Under the pieces are notes generated by a model. That model did not search any database, was not told where the DNA came from, and saw only the letters and a list, made by a program, of their open reading frames with translations. A stretch of 27,191 bases of DNA from assembly GCA_005883585.1 (NCBI GenBank), contig VBFD01000049.1:1-27191 (forward strand). The letters run 5' to 3'. Numbering within the stretch: position 1 is the first letter of the stretch; the number at the start of each line of letters is the position of its first letter. The stretch is from UBA10449 sp005883585 (lineage in GTDB: Bacteria > Chloroflexota > Dormibacteria > Dormibacterales > Dormibacteraceae). Positions 6,986 through 13,819 of the stretch are shown here, one piece after another. The translations under genes and the position numbers were made by a program.

Positions 6986-7603
6986 TTGGTGCTTGAGTTT
7001 TCGAAGCCCGTACGGCTCGTGGAGAAACGCGCCCACGGCGGGAACGCGAGGTTCGTTCGCAGTCATGCCACTCGGGCTGATTCCGTGATCGCCGCGGACG
7101 TCGACTCTGGTAGCGCTCCTCCGGCGGTGGCGTTCGAAGATGGCCAGGCCATACTTCGCGCCCGGCTGGCGAGACTGTTCGCGGCAGACGCGCAGCTCCG
7201 GGTCGTGAGTCAGGCGGAAAACGGTCCGGACACTGGTGACCGGACACTGCAGCTCACGCCGGACTCAGTGCTTCTGGATGTGTGGGTGCCGGCCATTGCG
7301 GATGGCCACCCTCAAAACCCGACCAACCAACAGTCGCCGATGCTCAAAGTCGTCGTGCTCGCAACTAACTTCGGCCCTGAGACAGCGCGGGCGGCGAATG
7401 GCCGACCCGCAGTTTCAAAGCGCGAGCTGAGCATCTTGGCACATGTCGCAGACGGCCAGTCCAACAAGCAGATCGGCAGGCTGTTGGGGATCAGTACACA
7501 GACGGTTCGCAATCACCTGAGCCGGATATTCCACAAGCTCGGCGTCAGCAATCGCACCGAGGCCGTCATGAGTGCGATGCGGCTTCGGTTGCTGATCGTC
7601 TGA
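6986..7603 (+). CDS. NarL/DosR-like transcription regulator with shortened receiver domain (copy 2)
   Basis: A paralogue of the regulator at 1102-1674, 205 residues from the TTG start. The helix-turn-helix is nearly the same (KRELSILAHVADGQSNKQIG, TVRNHLSRIFHKLG, NRTEAVMSAMRL). The receiver half keeps SVLLDVWVPAIADG with a possible phospho-Asp, but the N-terminal acidic loop reads AFEDGQAILR instead of NADADPVRTG. There is a short insertion near SGSAPPAVAFEDG. As in copy 1, the receiver stops after the LKVVVLAT strand, so the short form is ancestral to the duplication rather than a lesion. ATG codons at 6965 and 6980 are alternative starts. A strong hairpin follows at 7626, so it is a single-gene transcript. 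It sits directly before the Tad operon, whose upstream region carries two boxes of the same motif. Confidence 0.82.
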   Translation: MVLEFSKPVRLVEKRAHGGNARFVRSHATRADSVIAADVDSGSAPPAVAFEDGQAILRARLARLFAADAQLRVVSQAENGPDTGDRTLQLTPDSVLLDVWVPAIADGHPQNPTNQQSPMLKVVVLATNFGPETARAANGRPAVSKRELSILAHVADGQSNKQIGRLLGISTQTVRNHLSRIFHKLGVSNRTEAVMSAMRLRLLIV

Positions 7604-7625
7604 TCGGGCCAGATGCTCTGTGCGG

Positions 7626-7664
7626 AGAAGGGGAGCCACCTCCGGCAAGGTGGTCCCCCCTTCT
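7626..7664 (+). terminator. Long hairpin terminator after regulator 2
   Basis: AGAAGGGGAGCCACCT pairs with AGGTGGTCCCCCCTTCT across a short loop (CCGGCA), with a single bulge. The run of T is weak, but the stem is long and stable. It separates regulator 2 from the Tad operon. Confidence 0.65.
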
Positions 7665-7745
7665 GTCCGTGCAACGGGAATCCCGTCGTGCGATGGGCCG
7701 GCACGATCACTCCCGACCCTAGCCGCCGAACGGCGCGCACTCAAT

Positions 7746-7759
7746 GGGTCTTTCGTACC
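7746..7759 (+). promoter_or_regulatory. DosR-like box 4, degenerate (upstream of the Tad operon)
   Basis: GGGTCTTTCGTACC, two mismatches from box 1. The AA that follows the core in boxes 1 and 3 (GTACCAA) is kept. It faces box 5 as an inverted pair with 57 bases between. Confidence 0.4.
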
Positions 7760-7816
7760 AACGACCTTCGCGGCCGCGAGATGCGCGTAAGAAAACAAGC
7801 GAGCGTTCGTCGCATG

Positions 7817-7830
7817 GGTACAAAAGTCCC
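7817..7830 (-). promoter_or_regulatory. DosR-like box 5 (upstream of the Tad operon)
   Basis: GGTACAAAAGTCCC on the plus strand, the exact reverse complement of the core of boxes 1 and 3. It ends one base before a candidate -35 at 7832, the same layout as box 2 before the secreted protein. Confidence 0.6.
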
Positions 7831-7831
7831 C

Positions 7832-7860
7832 TTGAAGCCGCGTCTCACGATCACTACCGT
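7832..7860 (+). promoter_or_regulatory. Candidate promoter of the Tad operon
   Basis: TTGAAG (7832-7837), a 17-base spacer, TACCGT (7855-7860). The -10 is poor. Offsets from the adjacent box are the same as at 1926-1969. The leader to the first gene would be about 140 bases, in which I see no other gene. Confidence 0.4.
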
Positions 7861-8008
7861 GAACCCGACCTTAGGTACCTATTGTGGGAAGTGATCGCAC
7901 ACCGGCAAGTGCTGTCGCATCCGAAAGGGTGAAGGCGTGGGGTACGCATTGCTATGGCGTGCCTCGTGACTCGATTCAGCGACGGTCTCGAATGCTGAGC
8001 CGGTCGAC

Positions 8009-8581
8009 ATGAGCCGACCCTGGCCGGCGGGGACGCTGGGCTTTGTTGTGTCCGATCGCCGCTATGCCGGCTTTTGGAAGCGCCTTGCTGCCTATCTCAT
8101 CGACTTCATGCTGATCTACATCGTCGAGGGTGTTCTGGCGATCGGGGTCGTGATGATGAGCCCCCGCGAAATCAGCGTCGTCGGCATCCTCTCTGGCGTC
8201 ATCAATTTCGAGCTGGCGTCGATTGCCCTCGCCTGGGCCTATTTCGCCCTATTCGAGAGCTCTCCGATGCAGGGCACGGTGGGCAAGTACGCCTTGGGGA
8301 TATATGTCACCGACCGGCATGGCGACCCGATCGGTTTCTGGCGGGCGACCGCCCGTTACTGGCTCAAGGTTCTCTCAAATCTGACCCTCATGGTGGGGTG
8401 GATCATGGCCGCCTTCACGCCCCGCAAGCAGGCACTTCATGACTTGCTAGCCGGCACGCTGGTGTTCAGTCGCGAGGAGCGGCTTGTGCCGACCTCGGAC
8501 CCGGCCGACATGAATCTCGACGAGTACTGGGATGGCAAGCGCTGGGTGAGTGCGTCAACGCTTCCACCGGCGAGGGGTTAG
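8009..8581 (+). CDS. RDD-family membrane protein
   Basis: 190 residues. The RDD signature is visible: YAGFWKRLAAYLIDFMLI in the first segment, a second hydrophobic segment (about 66-85), GTVGKYALGIYVTDRHGDPI, and the closing RKQALHDLLAGTLVF. Several membrane spans are expected. The C-terminal tail (DEYWDGKRWVSAS) is soluble and resembles a short Trp-rich motif found at the ends of some actinobacterial membrane proteins. RDD proteins have no single known function; some act in ion transport. It is the first gene of the Tad run, ending 2 bases before the cpaB start, so co-expression is very likely. The ATG at 8009 has only a weak ribosome site; a GTG slightly downstream is possible. Confidence 0.85.
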   Translation: MSRPWPAGTLGFVVSDRRYAGFWKRLAAYLIDFMLIYIVEGVLAIGVVMMSPREISVVGILSGVINFELASIALAWAYFALFESSPMQGTVGKYALGIYVTDRHGDPIGFWRATARYWLKVLSNLTLMVGWIMAAFTPRKQALHDLLAGTLVFSREERLVPTSDPADMNLDEYWDGKRWVSASTLPPARG

Positions 8582-8583
8582 GC

Positions 8584-9408
8584 GTGGCACTTCCGCTGCC
8601 GATTCCCCCTCCCGCGCGGCCCGCTGCCGGGGTTCGCACTCCGTTGTTTCTGCTTGGGGTGGGAATGGCTCTGCTCGCCTTCATAGGCATGTTCGCCTTC
8701 GGGATCGTCTTTGCGAATCGCGGGTTGACGGGTCGACAGGTGCCGGTGGTCGTGGCGGCGGTCGACATCCAGGCGCGAGAGCCAATCAACATCGGCATGC
8801 TGGCGCTTGGGCAGACGACCGCGTCGTCGTTGCCGCCACACGCCTTCGTCAGCTTGGGAGATCTCAGTGGTTACTCCGCCGTAGTGCCGATATACAAGGG
8901 CCAGCCGATCACGGCCAACATCGTCGCGACCGATCCGGATCAGATTCAAGGCGGCAGCAACGCCTATCTCCCCATCCCACAGGGCTATGTCGCGATGACG
9001 CTGCCCTCTGGCGAGCAGCAGGGCGTCGCCGGCTACGTAACCCCCGGTGACTACATCAACATCATCGCGACCGTCAACACCGGCATCTTCAATCCCACGA
9101 ACCCGCATATGGCCACGCGTACTGTCTTCAGCAATCTCCACGTGATTCGCGTCGGTCCCCCCTCCGCTAGCCCGAAGGAAGGACAGGCCATCGGTGTCTC
9201 CACGAGCGTCACCGTGATCCTTACCGAGTGCGACGCCCAGTATTTGAACTGGCTGCTCGCGAACGTCACCCTGAAATACGTCCTCCTTTCGTACAAGGAC
9301 TACGACGTCAAGCCACCCACGCCAGACGCAACCTGCCCGTCGACCACCGCCCCGGCGGTCGTAGGACCCATACAGGTAGATTCGCGTTGGGCGTTCACGA
9401 AGGTATAG
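8584..9408 (+). CDS. cpaB: CpaB/RcpC-like pilus assembly protein (SAF domain)
   Basis: 274 residues from a GTG start. An N-terminal membrane anchor (about 19-45, FLLGVGMALLAFIGMFAFGI) is followed by an SAF domain (about 52-115: VPVVVAAVDIQAREPINIGM, SGYSAVVPIYKGQPITANIV) and the RcpC/CpaB core with VTPGDYINIIATV. In known Tad systems CpaB lies in the periplasm or outer face and helps secretin assembly or pilus biogenesis. No secretin gene is seen here, which fits a monoderm or atypical envelope (inference). Cys residues at the C-terminus (ATCPSTTAP) are unremarkable. The gene follows the RDD gene by 2 bases. Confidence 0.85.
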   Translation: MALPLPIPPPARPAAGVRTPLFLLGVGMALLAFIGMFAFGIVFANRGLTGRQVPVVVAAVDIQAREPINIGMLALGQTTASSLPPHAFVSLGDLSGYSAVVPIYKGQPITANIVATDPDQIQGGSNAYLPIPQGYVAMTLPSGEQQGVAGYVTPGDYINIIATVNTGIFNPTNPHMATRTVFSNLHVIRVGPPSASPKEGQAIGVSTSVTVILTECDAQYLNWLLANVTLKYVLLSYKDYDVKPPTPDATCPSTTAPAVVGPIQVDSRWAFTKV

Positions 9409-9437
9409 CGGGCTTAGTCGATGTGGGGTGACGGGCG

Positions 9438-10826
9438 ATGAGGGCGCACATCCCGCTAACAGGTTCGCGCGCGATCGGACCGCGGAATCCACCACCGGTC
9501 CTCAAGGGTGAACGTCTCGCCAGGCCGTTCAACCGAGCCCGTGAGCAGGCCGACAGCAGCTGGCCCCCTTACCACGCCATGCTCGAGCGCGTCGATGTTC
9601 TGGAGCGGGCGCCGGTCTTCTTTACGCTCGCCGAAAGCACCATCAGAAACCTGGCCCGTCGTGTTCGGCAGATCATGATCGAGGCCGGCGGCGCGATCGT
9701 CTACCAGGGCGAACCCGGCGACACCATCTTCTTCATAGAGAGCGGCCGCTGCCGAGTGATCATCGAGCGGCCGCCGAACGCTGTCACCGTTGCAGTGCTC
9801 GGTCCCGGTGATTTCTTCGGCGAAGCGTCCTGCGTTCTTGGGCGTGAGCAGCAAGCGTCAGTGATTGCTCAAACTGACTGCAGGCTGGTCGCGCTCGACA
9901 AGCAGAGCATGACCTCGGTCGTCGGCCGAGACACCGAGTTCCTCGAGGAGCTGCGCAGGCTCGCCCACCAGCGTTATCGAACCTTCGCGGACACCGCGGT
10001 GCAGGCGGCCTGGGGCATGCTCCTGGATGAAGCGACGGTTGTCGGCCTCTACTCACCAAAGGGTGGGTCTGGTGGCACATGTTTGGCGCTCAACCTGGTC
10101 GGATGTCTCTCGCGAATCCACCCGGGTCAGGTCGTTCTGCTCGACCTAGATTTTCCCTACAGCCACGCCGCCCTTCTCGCGGGGCTGGTGCCTACGAGCT
10201 GCCTTGCGCGCATGGCGGCCATGCCGAACGAAGCGTTCGAGGAATCGCTCCTGAGCACCATCCTCTACCACGCCGGCGGCCCGATGATCCTGCCCGGTGC
10301 CCTTCGTCCAGAAGAGTCGGACGAGGTCACATCGGATCTCATCGCCCGTGCCGTCGCGGTCCTCCGCAAGACCTTTCGATACGTCGTTGTGGACCTGGGC
10401 ATCGCCATCGATGACTCGACGCTGGCCGTACTGGATCTGACCCAGCACGTGATCGTGGTCGCGGCGCCGGAGCTGTCTGCGGTCAAGAGCGCGGCGGATG
10501 CCATAGACATCTTGCGAAAGCTGGGCACGCCAGACGACCGGTTGACGGTCGTGCTGAACAACCGGTCTGCCAAGCCTGCCGTCATGAAGACGGCTGTCGA
10601 ACGAACACTCAAGCGCACTGTCGACGTCGAGGTTGCTTTCGATGGCGCGAAGCCGGATGAGGCCGCTCTGACCGGTACGATCCTCAGCCTCACGGATCCT
10701 CGCAGTGAGATCACTCGTGGGGCTCGCGCGCTGGCGGAAATCCTCGAGAGCAAACACGGAAACAGCCGCCGTCGGTTGCAACAAATCGACGGTGTGGCCC
10801 TGGCAGCGGTGGAAAGCGATTGCTGA
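9438..10826 (+). CDS. cpaE: Cyclic-nucleotide-binding-like domain fused to CpaE/MinD-type ATPase
   Basis: 462 residues. Residues about 55-180 form a cNMP-binding-like beta barrel (GEPGDTIFFIESGRCRVIIE, then LGPGDFFGEASCVLG). Residues about 200-440 form a MinD/CpaE domain with SPKGGSGGTCLALNL (206-220, deviant Walker A keeping the signature Lys208 but Gly in place of the P-loop Lys, as is common in CpaE), then VVLLDLDFPYSHAAL and VVVDLGIAID. CpaE proteins place or regulate the Tad machine at the membrane. The usual receiver-like N-terminus of CpaE is replaced here by the cNMP-type domain. The position of the phosphate-binding Arg (ERSA in CAP) is Gln139 (EQQA), so ligand binding may be lost or changed. 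The gene overlaps the next gene by 7 bases. Confidence 0.87.
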   Translation: MRAHIPLTGSRAIGPRNPPPVLKGERLARPFNRAREQADSSWPPYHAMLERVDVLERAPVFFTLAESTIRNLARRVRQIMIEAGGAIVYQGEPGDTIFFIESGRCRVIIERPPNAVTVAVLGPGDFFGEASCVLGREQQASVIAQTDCRLVALDKQSMTSVVGRDTEFLEELRRLAHQRYRTFADTAVQAAWGMLLDEATVVGLYSPKGGSGGTCLALNLVGCLSRIHPGQVVLLDLDFPYSHAALLAGLVPTSCLARMAAMPNEAFEESLLSTILYHAGGPMILPGALRPEESDEVTSDLIARAVAVLRKTFRYVVVDLGIAIDDSTLAVLDLTQHVIVVAAPELSAVKSAADAIDILRKLGTPDDRLTVVLNNRSAKPAVMKTAVERTLKRTVDVEVAFDGAKPDEAALTGTILSLTDPRSEITRGARALAEILESKHGNSRRRLQQIDGVALAAVESDC

Positions 10827-11692
10827 CGCGGGGTGTCAGAGCTCGCCCGCTCGAGCCAGCCCGGCTCGCGATTCGCCGGGCGCTCGTGCGCCGTCACCTC
10901 CATGCTGTCATCGCCGGCAAGAGCGATACGTTGAAGATCGACCTGCAAGACGGCGAGATCAACAGCTCAGCGTTGCTCATCGAGCTGGTGGCGCCGCTGG
11001 ATCACGAAAGCCTTGCGTTTCGGCAGATCGCTTCCGCCATCAAGCGCTCGGGCGCGGCCGACGCCGTGATCGACGGGCTGGGGTCGCGTGACCCCATCGT
11101 CAGAGCGAGAAGCGCCCGGATAGCCGGTGCCATGCGAATGGAACAGGCGGTTCCGTGGCTCACATCACTCTTGTGGTCGAAGGCGCCGGCGGTGCGTGAC
11201 GCTGCGGCGCGCGCGCTGGCCAGGATCGGAGGCGTGCGCAGCGCTGGTGCACTCCTGATGGCGATCCAGAGAATCGGCCCGAGGCCATCGCTGATCGTGG
11301 CGCTCGCACGTGCAGCTCCGGACCTCTACCTGGAGGCCGTGCTCGGCGGGTCTCAACTCCGCGCCGCGCATCCGGCGGTTGCGGTGGCGGCAGGTCTACG
11401 CGGCCGGCGCACCGCTGCCGCCGCTTTGATCTTGCAGCTCAGGAGCGGATCGCGTCGAGCGCGTAAGGCCAGCAGCCGGGCGCTTGGCTGGCTTGGAGCA
11501 TCGGGTGCCATACCTGAATTGACGCTCGCGCTGGAGCATCGCGACTGGTGGGTTCGAATGTCGGCTGCCAAAGCGCTCGGGGCGATTCCGGCCTACCGGC
11601 CCGGGCCGCAGCTCACGGCGTGCCTCGCGGATCGCAACCCACGAGTGAGGCGGAGCGCTCAGGACGCCGTTCGAAGGCTCAGCCGGCGATGA
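10820..11692 (+). CDS. HEAT-repeat protein in the Tad operon
   Basis: 290 residues from a TTG start that overlaps the cpaE stop; a GTG about 65 bases downstream is an alternative. From about residue 80 the protein consists of HEAT/PBS-lyase-like repeats: DPIVRARSARIAGAMRMEQA, APAVRDAAARALARIGG, SRRARKASSRALGWLGASGA, DWWVRMSAAKALGAIPAY, NPRVRRSAQDAVRRL. No catalytic motif or membrane span is seen. It is very Arg/Ala rich. HEAT proteins usually act as scaffolds, so a role in assembling or regulating the Tad ATPase complex between CpaE and CpaF is a reasonable inference. No canonical Tad component matches it. Confidence 0.8.
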   Translation: MLTRGVRARPLEPARLAIRRALVRRHLHAVIAGKSDTLKIDLQDGEINSSALLIELVAPLDHESLAFRQIASAIKRSGAADAVIDGLGSRDPIVRARSARIAGAMRMEQAVPWLTSLLWSKAPAVRDAAARALARIGGVRSAGALLMAIQRIGPRPSLIVALARAAPDLYLEAVLGGSQLRAAHPAVAVAAGLRGRRTAAAALILQLRSGSRRARKASSRALGWLGASGAIPELTLALEHRDWWVRMSAAKALGAIPAYRPGPQLTACLADRNPRVRRSAQDAVRRLSRR

Positions 11693-11714
11693 AGAGAAAT
11701 CGGGAGGTCGATTG

Positions 11715-13000
11715 ATGGCGCTCAAAGAAAGACTCGATGCCCTAAAGCGCCCCGAAGCCGCCGAGCGCGGGTTGAGCGTCATCCCGGGGCGGCAACCCGA
11801 GGCTGTTGCAGCCCCAACGCCAACCCCGGATGAGTCGGCGCAAAAGTCTGGGCGTGGGCCCAACTCGTTCGCGGGCAGCAAGGCGGCCATCCACGCCCTC
11901 CTTGTCGAGCGGCACGCTGACGAAATCGACATCGGTGATAGAGAAGGGGTTCGGAGGCTGATCGCAAGCCTGGCCGACGAGTACATCCGCACTGCGGCGG
12001 TCGCGCTGACTCGGCTCGATTACGGGCACCTGCTTGATGCGCTTCTCGACGAGGTGCTTGGCTTGGGCCCGCTTCAACCCCTGCTCGAGGATCCAGCGAT
12101 CTCGGAGGTCATGATCAATCACTCGCGGCAGGTATTTGTCGAGCGCAGCGGGCGCGTGATGCTCAGCGCGGTGGTCTTCGAGAGCGACGCGCAGCTCCGA
12201 CAGGTGATCGATCGCGTTGTGAGCACTGTCGGCCGTCGCGTCGACGAGAGCTCACCCATGTGCGACGCGCGGTTGCGTGATGGCTCGCGAGTGAATGTGG
12301 TCTTGCCGCCGCTCGCCCTCGAAGGCCCATGCATGACGATTCGGAAGTTCTCGCGGGAAAAGTTGCGGCCTTCGGATTTGCTGGCGATGGGGTCGGCAAC
12401 GGCCGACATGATGCGCTTTCTCGAAGCCGCCGTTCGGAGCCGGCTCAGCGTCCTTGTCTCCGGAGGGACGTCGTCGGGCAAGACGACGCTGCTCAACATC
12501 ATCTCGGGCTACATCCCCTCCGACGGCGGCCCGATCGGATCGTGGTGGGCGAATGCCGAGGCGGCGAGGCCCTTGACATGCTCCAGGCCATGAACACCGG
12601 TCACGAAGGCTCGATGAGCACCGTCCACGCAAACAGTCCTCAAGACGCGATCAGCCGCCTGGAAGCGATGGTCTTGATGGCCGGCACCGACCTTCCATCG
12701 CGCGCCATTCAGAAGCAGATCGGGTCTGCGATCGATGTGATCATCCAGACCCAGCGTGTGCGTGGTGGAGCGCGGAAGATCGTGAGCGTTTGTGAGGTGA
12801 CAGGGCTCACCAACGGCGAGACGCAGACGCATGAGCTGTTTCAGTTCCGCCAGACAGGCGTCGACGAAGAGGGCAACGTCCAGGGCTTCCACACAGCGAC
12901 CGGCAACCGCTCCGTGCACCTGGACCATTTCGCCGAACGGGGCGAGACATTGCCGACAACGATGTTCGAGCCACTTCCAACCGCCGGAGCGACCGGCTGA
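11715..13000 (+). pseudogene. cpaF: CpaF/TadA-type secretion ATPase, copy 1, with internal deletion and frameshift
   Basis: The ATG at 11715 has GGGAGGT 6 bases upstream. The first frame runs through the N-terminal domain and Walker A (GGTSSGKTT, residues 250-258) to SGYIPSD (residue 270, base 12524). It then loses frame and ends at 12593. The C-terminal part continues in another frame from 12527 (RPDRIVVGECRGGEALDMLQ, the His box GHEGSMSTVHAN, to the stop at 12998-13000). Compared with the intact paralogue at 17969, 2 bases stand where 141 are expected between SGYIPSD and RPDR. So 139 bases are missing, including the Asp-box region (VTIEDAAELQL). As read, it cannot give a working ATPase. A real deletion or an assembly error are both possible. 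The flanks are too different from copy 2 for a simple chimera between the two. Confidence 0.85.
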
Positions 13001-13001
13001 G

Positions 13002-13816
13002 ATGTCGGACGTCGTGCTCTTCTCCGCACTGGCGGCCGCTGGCGTACTCATCGCAGCAATCGCGCTTGCCCTGCCACAAAGAATCCACGAGTCGGACGAG
13101 CTTGGAAATGTAGCCGCCGTCTCTTTCGGCGCCCGTCCGCCGACGCTTCGTGAGCGCGTGAACCAGCCGTTCGAAGCGCTGGCGCACAGGTCGAGCCGGC
13201 GCCGCCGGCTCAATGGCGGGCTGACGCTTGGGGAGCATCTCGTCCGAGCGAATCTAAAGCTGCGTCCTTCGGAGTTCGTCATGATCCAGGTCGGATTTCT
13301 CATCGGCGCCGCCTTCATCTCCCTGCTCCGTTTCGGATTCGGACCCCAGTTCCCCAGGCGATGGAAACCGTGGCGCACAACACGGCTGCGCCGATCGGAG
13401 ATGAGCTTGGGCGTGTGATCAGGGAGATGAACATCGGCAGCGGCGCCGAGCGCGCGCTGGCGAACATGGTGCGCCGTGCTGGCAGCGAGGACCTGGACCT
13501 GATCGTCACCGCGATCAACATCCAGGCCTCTGTAGGAGGCAACCTCGCGCGGGTCCTGGACAGCATCTCGCACACGATTCGCCAGCGGGTGCAGATAAAG
13601 GGCCAGATCTCAGCCATGACCGCCCAGGCTCGTGCGTCGGGGTGGGTGATCACCCTTTTGCCCGTCATCGTGGCCGCGATCCTCTACTTCATCACACCGA
13701 CCTACTTTCGACCCATGTTCCGTGACCAGGTCGGAATCGAGCTCCTCGCCGTCGCTACCGTGTCCGTCGCGATCGGGAACGTTTTCATCAGACGCATCGT
13801 CAATTTCCGGGTTTAG
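13002..13816 (+). pseudogene. tadB: TadB-like pilus assembly membrane protein, with internal deletion and frameshift
   Basis: The ATG at 13002 follows the cpaF1 stop by one base. The first frame (MSDVVLFSALAAAGVLIAAI, then SEFVMIQVGFLIGAAFISLL) ends at 13418 in an unrelated tail. A second frame takes over near 13340-13355 with VPQAMETVAHNTAAPIGDEL, DLIVTAINIQASVGGNLARV and the C-terminal membrane spans, to 13816. TadB family members have a second membrane span and a cytoplasmic stretch (ending in an 'R.G.S.PQA' motif) between these parts; roughly 50-60 residues of it are absent here (estimate from family knowledge). TadB normally pairs with TadC as the T2SS-F inner-membrane platform. It is the second gene in a row with this type of lesion. 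Confidence 0.8.
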
Positions 13817-13819
13817 ACC

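Noticed and set aside
12831..13001. N-terminal extension of TadB into cpaF1
   Set aside because: It overlaps the conserved C-terminal part of cpaF1; the ATG at 13002 starts directly at the membrane segment.
12509..13573. 354-codon minus-strand frame across cpaF1 and tadB
   Set aside because: Antisense to two recognisable gene remnants, with no ribosome site and no protein similarity that I recognise.
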